Assembly (NCBI GenBank): GCA_045603305.1
Contig: JAZULV010000085.1
Location: forward strand, 1-21,968
DNA from: JAFRXK01 sp045603305
GTDB taxonomy: Bacteria > Bacillota > Clostridia > Lachnospirales > Lachnospiraceae
Length of the DNA: 21,968 nt
Reading direction: 5' to 3'
Shown here piece after piece: positions 1-7,703 of the stretch. The notes under the pieces were generated by a model that was not told where the DNA came from, ran no database searches, and was given only the letters and a program-made list of their open reading frames with translations. Positions within the stretch are counted from its first letter, which is position 1. The number at the start of each line of letters is the position of its first letter. The translations under genes and the position numbers were made by a program.

Positions 1-3000
1 TATGCTCTCGCCTGCCGGTGATTCACTTGGTGCCTCGCCGCCTGCTGTGTTTACGAGCTCGAACCAGTTAAGGTTGTATCTTCCGCCGTTTGCATATACC
101 TTGAATGTATGGCTTCCTGCCTCAAGGTATACCTCAGTTCCTTCAAACTTCGCAAATGTGCCCCAGCCGCCTGTTGCTCCTACTGCTGCTGTTGCCATTA
201 CTGCATTGTTTTCCATAAGGCTTAATAAGCTTGTGCCGCCGTCTGTTCTTGCTGCACGTACGTCAAATCTGTATGTTCCTGATGAAGGGATGTTGACTGT
301 GTAAGTCATCCAGTCGCCTGCATCCACGCTCTTAAGTACGTCTGTTCCCTGGTCATATACGCCCCTAAGTTCTACGCCTGACATTGAAGCATAGTTTTCT
401 GCCTCGATGTGTACCACGTCACCTGTAGAAGGAGCCTGGGTAGGTGCCTCGGTTGGTGCCTCGGTTGGCGCCTCGGTTGTTACCTCGCTGCCTTCGCCCT
501 TTACAAGCTCGAACCAGTTGAGGTTGTATCTTCCACCGTCTGCATATACCTTGAAGGTATGTGTTCCTGTGCTTAAGTATACTTCACTGCCGTCAAATTC
601 CTTGAAGTTTGACCATCCGCCTGTATATCCAACGTCAATGGTTGCTGCAGTCTTGCCGTTTTCCATAAGGCTTAATAAACTTGTGCCGCCGTCTGCTCTT
701 GCTGCACGTGTTCTGAATGTGTACTTGCCTGCAACTGTAACGTTAACAGTATAAGTCATCCAGTCGCCTGCATCCACGCTCTTAAGTACGTCTGTTCCCT
801 GGTCAAAAGTTCCCCTAAGCTCTACGCCTGACATTGAATCATAGTTCTCTGCCTCGATGCGGATTGTTGCACCTGCTGCATCGCCCTGGGTCTCGTCTTC
901 TGACTCGTTGCCGATGAACTCGAACCAGTTAACATTGTAGCCGCCGCCTACTGCCTTAAGGGTTACTGTGTGTGTTCCCTTTGTAAGGTTTACTGCTTCG
1001 CTTAAGAATGTCTCAAATGTGCCCCATGCTCCGGTCTTTGTGATCGGGATGTTTGCCACACGTGTTCCGTCAACGAATACGTTAACAGAACGGTTTCCAT
1101 CGTAGGTTGTTGATGCCCTTACGCCGATTGTATATTTGCCTGTTCCGAGAAGTTCAACATTGTATGTCACTGAATCACCGTCACCGATGGAGTTAATAAA
1201 CTGTGAACCCTCGTATACCTTTGATGCTATTTCAACACCTGACTGGCTTGCAAAATCCTCAGCCTCGATGTGTACTGTAGGACACTTATCAGATGAAGGA
1301 GCCTGGGTTGGAGCCTGCGTAGGTGCCTCTGTTGGTGCCTGGGTTGGTGCCTCTGTCGGCTTCTGTGTCGGTGCTTCTGTTGGTTTCTGGGTTGGTGCCT
1401 CTGTCTCTACCACAGGAGCTTTTACTGAAATTGTTGTTGAATATATGTTATTATCAGTGTTTGATTCCGGGAATCTGTTGATATCATTTACCCATGCAGA
1501 TACTGTATAGGAACCTTCTGTAGCTTCCCACGCAGCATTTCCATCAAGACCACTGGTTGCTGTAACAGTTACAGACTGTCCCGGCTGAATCTGCTGTGTA
1601 TTATTGTCTGACCATGCTACACACTCGCCATTAACCTGGAACTGAACTCCGTTAATCATTCCTGCATCTGCTACTCCGTCACCCTGATTCTTTATGGTTG
1701 CACTAAATACTACATTATCTCCTGTTACCGGTGATGCCGGTGTCCAGCTAATGCCTGTAACAACCATATCCGGATATTTAGGTGCCTGGGTTGGTGCCTC
1801 AGTTGGTGCTGCTGTTTCTACTACAGTGCCCCATGTACCTGTTCCGTCTCCTGTTATGGTATATGTTGTATTACCACCTCTGCTTCCTGTTGTCCATGAA
1901 TTCCATACTCCGCCATCGATAGGACTCTTACGGAGTATCTGAATACTGTCTGCATTTGTAGGTAATGCAGCTGTCCATGTACCATTGCCTCCGCTCATTG
2001 CATAAGCAACTCCGTCAACTACCGCTTCCATATATGGTGCATCATTTGCAACCCAGCCTGCTGCATCTTTAAGTGTAAATGTAAATGTACTTATTACAGG
2101 TGTCTGGGTTGGCGCCTCTGTTGGTGCTACTACACTGCCCCATGTTCCTGTACCATCACCTGTTACAGTATATGTTGTATTACCGCCTCTGCTTCCTGTT
2201 GTCCATGAATTCCATACTCCGCCGCCATCATTAGGATTCTTACGGAGTATCTGAATACTGTCTGCATATGTAGGTAATGCAGCTGTCCATGTGCCATTGC
2301 CTCCGCTCAGTGTATAAGCGGTACCATTAACTACAGCCTCAAAGAACGCTCCGTCATTTGCAAGCCATCCTGCTGCATCCTTAAGTGTAAATGTAAATGT
2401 ATCAGTTCCTCCCGGCGCCTGAGTTGGTGCCTGGGTTGCCGGTGCCTGAGTTGGTGTAACTACAGATGAAGCACCCTTCTGATATACTCTGACATAATCC
2501 ACAAACATTGTAGCCGGGAACTTGGAATCATCACATGTAAATCCAGGCCAGTTACCGCATACTGCAAGATTTAATAAAATAAAATGTGGTCTATGGAACT
2601 CTTCTGTATTACCAGAGTTATTTGTAATATCGATAATATGGAACTGAACTCCGTCAAGGTACCAGATAATTGCATTCTCTGTCCACTCGATTGTATATGT
2701 ATGATACTGGGTAACATCTATATTATTAATACGTCCGCCGTACTCTGCATGACCATTAGAATCCCAATGAACTGTACCGTATATTGTAGTTTCAGCGTTG
2801 ATATGCTCCATGATATCAATCTCACCACATGCAGGCCATCCAATTGAGCTGATATTATCACCAAGCATCCAGAATGCCGGCCAGAGGCCCTGTCCGCTAG
2901 GCATAGCAATTCTTGCCTCAATCTTACCATATGTAAATGAATGAAGACCCTGAGTCTTAATTCTTGCTGATGTATAATTATATCCGTTGTAGCTTTCTTT

Positions 3001-3786
3001 TCTTGCTGTAATCTTGAGTGAACCATCTGATACATTTAAGTTCTCCCAACGGTCTGTATAGTACTCCCACTCATTGTTACCCCAGCCGGATGCACCGTTA
3101 CCAATCTCCGGTACCCAGTTGCTTCTGTCTAAAGAATTACCGTTAAATTCATCACTCCAAACAAGTCCGTAATCTCCGGAGCCTGTTCCTGCAGAACCTG
3201 ATGAACCGCCTACAGGTACCATCTGCATATTTGTAATTCTTAATGTACCTGCCTGGTCAGAATCAGAATTCTTACCAAGGCTCATAACAAGTCTGAGATT
3301 TGTTAATCCGCTGAGTGCAGATGTTGTTATGCTCACTGTCTGAGGGTTTCCTGCATATACTGTAACAGAATTGCTTCCGTACTCACCCAGCCAGTTACCT
3401 GATGCATCTGTGTTCTGAATGTATGTATTTACAGTCTTAGTCATAGTTGACTCAATGTTAAAGGACAGTACATAACTTGTTCCGTTTGAATAAGGAATAC
3501 CATCCTGATAGAGCTGAATACCCCAAGGGTCACTTCCTACCGATGAAATATCCACCTGAACGCCACTGCCTGCTAATGCAGTAAAATTCGCTGACGCGCC
3601 GGCCCAGTCACTTCCAACGTATGTTGTCCATGAACTCAGACCATTACTGAAATTAGCATTTGCGAGAATGTTTGAATTAGCCTTGACTGTCATATCACTA
3701 TTCGTAAATGCAAGTGATAAAGTCATAACAAACATCATAAATACTGCTATTGTTCTTTTTAATAAGTTGTTTCTGCTTGAAATCAT
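1..3786 (-). CDS. Secreted multimodular GH16 beta-glucanase (laminarinase-like), 3' end outside window
   Basis: The reading frame stays open from ATG 3786 to the left edge (1262 codons, no stop). An ATG at 3789 lies only 3 nt from the AAGGAGG site, so 3786 (6 nt) is preferred. A signal peptide covers residues 1 to about 36. A CBM4-like beta-sandwich follows (about 39-190), then GH16 (about 203-438) with the catalytic motif EIDIME at 322-327 (E322, D324, E327) and WPAFWM upstream. Two copies of an unrecognised module come next (about 461-554 and 562-651), then a CARDB-like domain (669-786), a TQAP/TEAP/TQKP linker (788-833) and three CBM6 domains starting with IEAE (about 838-958, 972-1094 and 1123-1245). 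The EIDIME form, not the licheninase EIDIEF, suggests endo-1,3-beta-glucanase activity on laminarin or mixed-linkage glucans, but substrate is inferred. The unseen C-terminus may carry an anchor. Confidence 0.9.
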   Translation of the reverse strand, partial: MISSRNNLLKRTIAVFMMFVMTLSLAFTNSDMTVKANSNILANANFSNGLSSWTTYVGSDWAGASANFTALAGSGVQVDISSVGSDPWGIQLYQDGIPYSNGTSYVLSFNIESTMTKTVNTYIQNTDASGNWLGEYGSNSVTVYAGNPQTVSITTSALSGLTNLRLVMSLGKNSDSDQAGTLRITNMQMVPVGGSSGSAGTGSGDYGLVWSDEFNGNSLDRSNWVPEIGNGASGWGNNEWEYYTDRWENLNVSDGSLKITARKESYNGYNYTSARIKTQGLHSFTYGKIEARIAMPSGQGLWPAFWMLGDNISSIGWPACGEIDIMEHINAETTIYGTVHWDSNGHAEYGGRINNIDVTQYHTYTIEWTENAIIWYLDGVQFHIIDITNNSGNTEEFHRPHFILLNLAVCGNWPGFTCDDSKFPATMFVDYVRVYQKGASSVVTPTQAPATQAPTQAPGGTDTFTFTLKDAAGWLANDGAFFEAVVNGTAYTLSGGNGTWTAALPTYADSIQILRKNPNDGGGVWNSWTTGSRGGNTTYTVTGDGTGTWGSVVAPTEAPTQTPVISTFTFTLKDAAGWVANDAPYMEAVVDGVAYAMSGGNGTWTAALPTNADSIQILRKSPIDGGVWNSWTTGSRGGNTTYTITGDGTGTWGTVVETAAPTEAPTQAPKYPDMVVTGISWTPASPVTGDNVVFSATIKNQGDGVADAGMINGVQFQVNGECVAWSDNNTQQIQPGQSVTVTATSGLDGNAAWEATEGSYTVSAWVNDINRFPESNTDNNIYSTTISVKAPVVETEAPTQKPTEAPTQKPTEAPTQAPTEAPTQAPTQAPSSDKCPTVHIEAEDFASQSGVEIASKVYEGSQFINSIGDGDSVTYNVELLGTGKYTIGVRASTTYDGNRSVNVFVDGTRVANIPITKTGAWGTFETFLSEAVNLTKGTHTVTLKAVGGGYNVNWFEFIGNESEDETQGDAAGATIRIEAENYDSMSGVELRGTFDQGTDVLKSVDAGDWMTYTVNVTVAGKYTFRTRAARADGGTSLLSLMENGKTAATIDVGYTGGWSNFKEFDGSEVYLSTGTHTFKVYADGGRYNLNWFELVKGEGSEVTTEAPTEAPTEAPTQAPSTGDVVHIEAENYASMSGVELRGVYDQGTDVLKSVDAGDWMTYTVNIPSSGTYRFDVRAARTDGGTSLLSLMENNAVMATAAVGATGGWGTFAKFEGTEVYLEAGSHTFKVYANGGRYNLNWFELVNTAGGEAPSESPAGESI
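52..872 (-). repeat. Tandem near-identical CBM6 modules
   Basis: The modules encoded at about 55-418 and 505-872 share long stretches of almost identical nucleotides; for example, the bases around 313-346 recur around 763-796. Both encode IEAENY...MSGVELRG, a GTDVLKSVDAGDWMTYTV stretch and GGRYNLNWFEL. The first CBM6 (about 915-1275) is clearly more diverged. This points to recent internal duplication. Such repeats recombine easily and can be collapsed in assemblies. Confidence 0.85.
1290..1425 (-). repeat. Pro/Thr linker of TQAP, TEAP and TQKP units
   Basis: Short degenerate DNA repeats of the type ggtgcctcngttggtgcc encode a flexible extracellular linker between the CARDB-like domain and the first CBM6. 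Shorter linkers of the same type lie near 420-490, 1780-1815, 2100-2130 and 2405-2460. They are in-frame protein-coding repeats, not CRISPR-like. Confidence 0.85.
1829..2403 (-). repeat. Two copies of an unrecognised ~88-aa module
   Basis: Copies at about 1835-2100 and 2125-2403 share TFTFTLKDAAGW at the start, SGGNGTWTAALPT and SIQILRK in the middle, and VWNSWTTGSRGGNTTYT near the end. The DNA is also highly similar, as shown by the segments beginning at 1829 and 2139. The aromatic-rich beta pattern next to a GH16 domain suggests a carbohydrate-binding module, but I do not recognise the family. Confidence 0.75.
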
Positions 3787-3821
3787 CATTAACCTCCTTA
3801 TTTACTTCCGTTCCATAGTTC

Positions 3822-3884
3822 ACTTATAGGTTTAAGTAAGTGATATTATTATACTGTACTTAAACCTATAAGTAAAGCGTTTTA
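3822..3884 (-). promoter_or_regulatory. Glucanase promoter with paired operators
   Basis: On the minus strand a TATAAT -10 box (3848-3853) follows a TTTACT -35 box (3871-3876) with 17 bp between. Two 17-bp arms, 3822-3838 and 3857-3873, are perfect inverted copies; each is itself an imperfect ACTTA-N6-TAAGT palindrome. They flank the -10 box. Only the downstream arm lies in the predicted transcript, so this is more likely a DNA operator pair than an RNA hairpin. A separate palindrome, TAAAGCGTTTTA (3873-3884), with a LacI/CcpA-like central CG overlaps the -35 box. Confidence 0.65.
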
Positions 3885-4013
3885 TTGAATATTTTTGTGC
3901 ATAATGCTATTTTTTATCCTCAATCAACACTATTTTTTGTAAAAATAAACTTTAATTTTTAGATACTAAACAAATTATATCTGCAATTAATACAATTCAA
4001 TTGTTTGCCAAAC

Positions 4014-4067
4014 AAAAAAACCGCTATAAATCACCAACCTTATACGGCTAATAATTTATAGCAGTTT
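4014..4067 (-). terminator. Intrinsic terminator of the foldase lipoprotein gene
   Basis: Arms 4019-4031 and 4054-4067 pair around GCTATAAAT/ATTTATAGC. On the minus strand the hairpin is followed by seven T residues (complement of 4014-4020). It lies about 43 nt beyond the stop of the gene ending at 4110. Confidence 0.8.
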
Positions 4068-4109
4068 ATTTTCCTGTTATTATAATAACAAATTAATTAT
4101 GTATACTCT

Positions 4110-5198
4110 TTATTCAACTATCATGCTGTCAAGTACGCACTTACTAGCATACTCCCACATAAGACCCTGACGAATCTCTATGTCTGTTGGCTCTGTATTG
4201 TTTTTCTCTAAAAATGTCTTTTTATATTCGTTATATGCCTCATCACTTATCTCGAAGCCCTTGTCATCACAAATCGCTCTGTATACAAGCTCACTTCCTG
4301 CGTAACCCTGAGCCTGAGTCATAAATGTTTCCTGAAGCTGCTCCTTGGTAAGGTCCTCACAAGCTGCAAGATATTCTTCAAAGGATGCGTATTCGTAATT
4401 ATAGTAAACATAATATACATATGAAGCATAGAGACTGTCATAATAATACTTAATCATCTCTTCCGGAATATCCTTAACATTGCAGTTGCTAACTACAGTA
4501 TTCCAGGCAATTGAAGTAAGCTTGTCTTCCTTCATATTCTCTTCTTTGAGTTCAGCCTTAATGCCTTCCTTCATATCTGCTACTGAAGCATATGCGGAAT
4601 CATACTTGCTTGCAAACTCGTCATTAAGCTCCGGAAGATTTGCTCTTGTAATCTTATTAACCTTAACCTCAAAGGTAACATCCTTACCTGCAAATTCTGC
4701 ATTGTGATAGTCCTTTGGGAAAGTAAGTTCTAATTCAAGACTGTCACCCTTCTTTGCACCTACAAGACCATCTTCAAAACCATCAATAAAAGAATTGCTT
4801 CCTATTACTAAATCGCTGCCTGTAGCCGAACCGCCATCAAAGGCCTTGCCATCAATATATCCTGTATAGTCGATATTTACAGTGTCGCCTTCTTCTACAG
4901 TTCCGTCAGTAACTTCTTCTTTCTCAGCATATGTCATTAGTATCTGCTGTATCTTAGCATCCACATCCTCATCAGTAGGTGTTGCTGTTACAGTAATACC
5001 TTCATATTCTCCTAATTCAATATACTGTGAAAAATCATCAATCTCATAAAATTCATAACTATTGATATCATACTCAAAAGAATCATCTGCAGTAGTAGTC
5101 GCCTCTGTAGATTCAGAGACATCACCACCATTTTCTCCACAGGCTGACATTCCAAAAATAACACTTATACACAGTAATAAAGCTAATAGTTTTTTCAT
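4110..5198 (-). CDS. Lipoprotein trigger-factor-like FKBP peptidyl-prolyl isomerase
   Basis: This 362-aa protein has a lipoprotein signal ending in GMSAC (Cys20), then an acidic Ser/Thr-rich spacer. An FKBP-type domain at about 100-182 shows VNIDYTGYIDGKAFDGG, IDGFEDGLVGAKKGD and LTFPKDYHNAEFAGK, as in trigger factor. A helical trigger-factor-like C-terminal region follows (183-362). The ribosome-binding N-terminal domain of cytosolic trigger factor is replaced by the lipoprotein leader. The protein should therefore sit on the outer face of the membrane, where it may help fold secreted proteins. AAGGAAGGG lies 7 nt before the ATG. It is a single gene with its own promoter and terminator. A role in folding the neighbouring glucanase is only a guess. 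Confidence 0.88.
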   Translation of the reverse strand: MKKLLALLLCISVIFGMSACGENGGDVSESTEATTTADDSFEYDINSYEFYEIDDFSQYIELGEYEGITVTATPTDEDVDAKIQQILMTYAEKEEVTDGTVEEGDTVNIDYTGYIDGKAFDGGSATGSDLVIGSNSFIDGFEDGLVGAKKGDSLELELTFPKDYHNAEFAGKDVTFEVKVNKITRANLPELNDEFASKYDSAYASVADMKEGIKAELKEENMKEDKLTSIAWNTVVSNCNVKDIPEEMIKYYYDSLYASYVYYVYYNYEYASFEEYLAACEDLTKEQLQETFMTQAQGYAGSELVYRAICDDKGFEISDEAYNEYKKTFLEKNNTEPTDIEIRQGLMWEYASKCVLDSMIVE

Positions 5199-5220
5199 TA
5201 TAAAACCCTTCCTTATGTAT

Positions 5221-5249
5221 TTTATAGTACCTAACTTTTATACCACAAA
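5221..5249 (-). promoter_or_regulatory. Candidate promoter of the foldase lipoprotein gene
   Basis: On the minus strand TTTGTG (5244-5249) is 17 bp from TATAAA (5221-5226), which ends 23 bp before the ATG. The -35 match is weak and the predicted leader is very short. Confidence 0.4.
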
Positions 5250-5389
5250 TATTAAGCAAAATAAATACTTTTATTTAACTTCACACTTTTTCCTCAAATA
5301 ACATTTCATTATTCATCTCACAGCTTGCAAAACTATCTGAATTATGTTTTATTTGTAACGCAAATATAAAAAATATATAAATAAAACTA

Positions 5390-5417
5390 TTGCCATTTTT
5401 CTGTATTATGGTATAAT
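5390..5417 (+). promoter_or_regulatory. Promoter of the cold-shock gene
   Basis: TTGCCA (5390-5395) and TATAAT (5412-5417) are separated by 16 bp. Transcription starting near 5424 would give an untranslated leader of roughly 120 nt. Long leaders are typical of cold-shock protein mRNAs. Confidence 0.7.
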
Positions 5418-5446
5418 AATCTCACAGTATCCACAGATGTAAAAGT

Positions 5447-5507
5447 AATTCACATATTATTAGAGATTATATTTACTCGTAGTCTGTAATAATATGTGAA
5501 TTTTTTT
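5447..5507 (+). terminator. Attenuator-like hairpin in the cold-shock leader
   Basis: Perfect 16-bp inverted arms (5447-5462 and 5487-5502) with a 24-nt loop run straight into seven T residues (5501-5507). This has the form of an intrinsic terminator but lies between the csp promoter and the csp start codon. The stem is almost all A-U, so its stability should depend strongly on temperature. It could terminate a short RNA or act as a conditional attenuator. Confidence 0.6.
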
Positions 5508-5546
5508 AAGGGATTCATTTATTTATTAAAAACGGAGGATTTTATC

Positions 5547-5744
5547 ATGACAGGTAAAGTTAAGTGGTTCAACTCAGAAAAAGGCTATGGCTTCATCACA
5601 GAGGATGGCGGCGAGGACGTATTCGTACATTTCTCAGCAATAGCTGGTGAAGGCTTCAAAACTCTTGAAGAAGGTCAGGCTGTTTCTTTCGATATAGTTG
5701 AAGGCCAGAGAGGCAAACAGGCTGCTAATGTAGAAAAGCTTTAA
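5547..5744 (+). CDS. cspA: Cold-shock protein (CspA family)
   Basis: This 65-aa single-OB-fold RNA chaperone starts MTGKVKWFNSEKGYGFIT. It contains RNP1 (KGYGFIT) and RNP2 (VFVHF) and ends with the usual QAANV segment. Its length matches the family. CGGAGG (5532-5537) lies 9 nt before the ATG at 5547. An in-frame upstream start at 5496 would fall inside the leader hairpin and lacks a ribosome site, so it is rejected. The protein binds single-stranded RNA and DNA and melts mRNA structure in the cytoplasm. The gene is monocistronic with a strong terminator. The terminator-like leader hairpin suggests control by RNA folding. Confidence 0.93.
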   Translation: MTGKVKWFNSEKGYGFITEDGGEDVFVHFSAIAGEGFKTLEEGQAVSFDIVEGQRGKQAANVEKL

Positions 5745-5759
5745 TTTGCTGATAACAAG

Positions 5760-5789
5760 AGGCTGTCACGTTATGTGACAGCCTTTTTT
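5760..5789 (+). terminator. Intrinsic terminator of the cold-shock gene
   Basis: AGGCTGTCAC (5760-5769) pairs perfectly with GTGACAGCCT (5775-5784) across a 5-nt loop, followed by a T run to 5789. On the opposite strand it may weakly terminate the operon ending at 5825, but the T tract there is poor. Confidence 0.93.
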
Positions 5790-5824
5790 GTCTTATTTAC
5801 TTAATATATAATTATAAAACCATA

Positions 5825-6325
5825 TTAAAGTGTCTTTTTATACCACTCCATCACCGCAGCCAGATTCTCCTCTCTGACATAATCTCCGCCCTCTTTTAAT
5901 AAGCAGAGCATTCTCTCTTCGCCCTCGTCACGATTAGCTTTGGATGACATACTCTTTGTCAGTGCATTTATCATAAACTTATAAATACCTTTAAGCTTAG
6001 AATGGTCCATGCCGCCCTGTAAAGTAAATAACGGAATACTCTCCGGCAGTGAAATCGCCTTGCGCACCTCCTTAAGCAATGCTCCGGTATCGCAAAGGCC
6101 GACACCACATACCGCAGCGATATTGTATCTTTTGGAGGCCTTTTTATAGCCCTTTACAAAGCTTGCCATAAGCCAGCCAAGATAAATAATCGTTGCGCCC
6201 TTATCAAGAACCTTCACCGCTTCCGAAGAAGAATACACCGGCAACCCGGTCTTTTCACTTAATAATTTTGCATACATCTCAGTATATCCTGTATTTGATG
6301 TGTATACGATTGCAGTTGGATTCAT
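5825..6325 (-). CDS. Flavodoxin-like domain protein
   Basis: This 166-aa protein starts MNPTAIVYTSNTGYTEMYA. The loop TSNTGYT (residues 9-15) corresponds to the FMN phosphate-binding loop of flavodoxins, and IIYLGW and VCGVGL fit later strands of the fold. No partner redox domain is fused. The ATG at 6325 is chosen because AAGGAG lies just upstream; an in-frame TTG at 6343 overlaps that site. It is the last gene of the five-gene minus-strand run, 48 nt after the CPBP gene. It may act in flavin-dependent electron transfer or sensing, but the partner is unknown. Relation to the flavodoxin_5 / protoporphyrinogen oxidase-like group is possible. Confidence 0.7.
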   Translation of the reverse strand: MNPTAIVYTSNTGYTEMYAKLLSEKTGLPVYSSSEAVKVLDKGATIIYLGWLMASFVKGYKKASKRYNIAAVCGVGLCDTGALLKEVRKAISLPESIPLFTLQGGMDHSKLKGIYKFMINALTKSMSSKANRDEGEERMLCLLKEGGDYVREENLAAVMEWYKKTL

Positions 6326-6373
6326 AACCCTTCTCCTTATCAATAATTAATTGTTCGGTCTTAATATATCACC

Positions 6374-7342
6374 TTACATCATATTCGCCAAAAGTATCGA
6401 TGAGCCCAGTGAAACAAGCATCAGCAACAGACAGGCTACCGCAAATAATATAAATCCGGGATTCAATAATACAGTCTTTATCTGCTGTCCTGCCGGCATA
6501 TCCTGATTATCATCAGCTAAAATGTAATTCTTTATATCCTTTCGCTTCAACACCACAATTACTATTGCACTTAAAATCAAACCTATTGAAACACCTAAAT
6601 ATAGATAATCTATATACGGAAAGTCTTCGATAATAAGGAAAAGCACACCGCCCATGAAATTCATGACCATATGTAGTCCAATGTTAAGATATATATTGCC
6701 ATACTTAATATATACATATCCCAATACAAAGCCTAAAGCCAGAGCGTACGGAATCTGTGAAAGGGTTCCGTGTACAAGTCCAAAAACAGCTGCTGACAGT
6801 ACAAGTGCAGCAACCTTTCCATGAACAAGCATCTTCTTAATTACAAGACCTCTAAAAAATACTTCTTCTATTATTGGTGCTATCACACATACAAGTAATA
6901 TATACTGCCAGTTGTTAAATTGTTCACTCATCTGGTTAACCGCATTTAACTGTTCTACAGTAGTATTAGTGAGTTTTGACACTCCCCACAATATGCCTTC
7001 TGACAGATAACCAAACAAATACAATGTACCAAGACATACGCAGCCTGACATCAATACATTCCCTGTTGTGAGTCTGTTCTTGTCAAAGCCGGCATTCGGC
7101 AGCTTTCTTATAAGCAGCCATGCACTAAGCGGACCAATTATATTTGAAGATATAACAGAAGTTATCAATAAAAACCATCCATTTGTAGTGAGTTCAATAA
7201 CACTCTCCATAGCACCATCGGTCATAATCACATACACCATAGCAATCATTTCAACTACAAATACAATCAAAAATTGTATCAAAAAGCTTGCTCCTAAATA
7301 CAAAAGCATTGCATAGCATATCATCTGTGCTGTTTTTTTCAT
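6374..7342 (-). CDS. CPBP-family intramembrane metalloprotease (Abi/CAAX type)
   Basis: This 322-aa polytopic membrane protein has the three CPBP motifs in order: EExxxR at E159-E160...R164, FxxxH at F187...H191, and HxxxN at H224...N228. These form the metal site of Rce1-like glutamic proteases buried in the membrane. About eight hydrophobic segments are visible, two of them C-terminal to the catalytic core. Bacterial members act in bacteriocin self-immunity, regulated proteolysis or lipoprotein/peptide processing; no bacteriocin precursor is seen here, so the substrate is unknown. GGGAG precedes the ATG by 9 nt. It follows the 99-aa membrane protein gene by 32 nt and is probably cotranscribed with the alarmone synthetase. 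Confidence 0.87.
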   Translation of the reverse strand: MKKTAQMICYAMLLYLGASFLIQFLIVFVVEMIAMVYVIMTDGAMESVIELTTNGWFLLITSVISSNIIGPLSAWLLIRKLPNAGFDKNRLTTGNVLMSGCVCLGTLYLFGYLSEGILWGVSKLTNTTVEQLNAVNQMSEQFNNWQYILLVCVIAPIIEEVFFRGLVIKKMLVHGKVAALVLSAAVFGLVHGTLSQIPYALALGFVLGYVYIKYGNIYLNIGLHMVMNFMGGVLFLIIEDFPYIDYLYLGVSIGLILSAIVIVVLKRKDIKNYILADDNQDMPAGQQIKTVLLNPGFILFAVACLLLMLVSLGSSILLANMM

Positions 7343-7374
7343 TAACCCATTCTCCCTTTCACTATATAAATCTC

Positions 7375-7674
7375 TTAATTCTGCTCTTCTTTAGATATTC
7401 TTTCTGCTTCCTCTAACGCTCTCATCCTCTCAGCCCTGGCATCCTCTTTATCCATGCTCTGCAGCTTGGAATCAATAAAATATATAAAGAAGCCTAATCC
7501 AAAGAACCAGCATATCTGGGTAATCAGAGCAATCGCCATTACAATAAGTGTGTATATCGGAGCAATAAACCATCTGTTCTTAAGCTTCTTCTTAGTTATA
7601 TTAACTACATACATTACTGTAAGTGCCATAAAAAGCACAGAACCAATTATTAAAAAAATAGTATTTGAAATCAT
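7375..7674 (-). CDS. Small two-TM membrane protein of unknown function
   Basis: This 99-aa protein has hydrophobic segments at about 4-25 and 38-66, joined by a basic KKKLKNR loop. A charged, Glu/Arg-rich, probably helical C-terminal tail follows (about 69-99). I do not recognise a family. The ATG has an AAAGG site 8 nt upstream. It sits 29 nt after relQ and 32 nt before the CPBP protease gene, both on the same strand, so it is likely translated from the same message. A membrane partner role for the protease is possible but unsupported beyond position. Confidence 0.65.
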   Translation of the reverse strand: MISNTIFLIIGSVLFMALTVMYVVNITKKKLKNRWFIAPIYTLIVMAIALITQICWFFGLGFFIYFIDSKLQSMDKEDARAERMRALEEAERISKEEQN

Positions 7675-7703
7675 TGTCGATACCTTTCATTATATGTATA
7701 TTG

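Noticed and set aside
1290..1425. Possible CRISPR-like short repeats
   Set aside because: The units are short, unevenly spaced, in frame, and encode TQAP/TEAP/TQKP linker residues; no spacers or cas genes are present.
2..1942. Several plus-strand open frames rich in VGASVGA repeats
   Set aside because: They are antisense shadows of the GH16 gene's Pro/Thr linkers and CBM6 domains; the minus frame is continuous over 1262 codons with signal peptide, catalytic motif and ribosome site.
5496..5546. N-terminal extension of the cold-shock protein
   Set aside because: It would start in the leader hairpin; the canonical MTGKVKW start has its own CGGAGG site and gives the family length.
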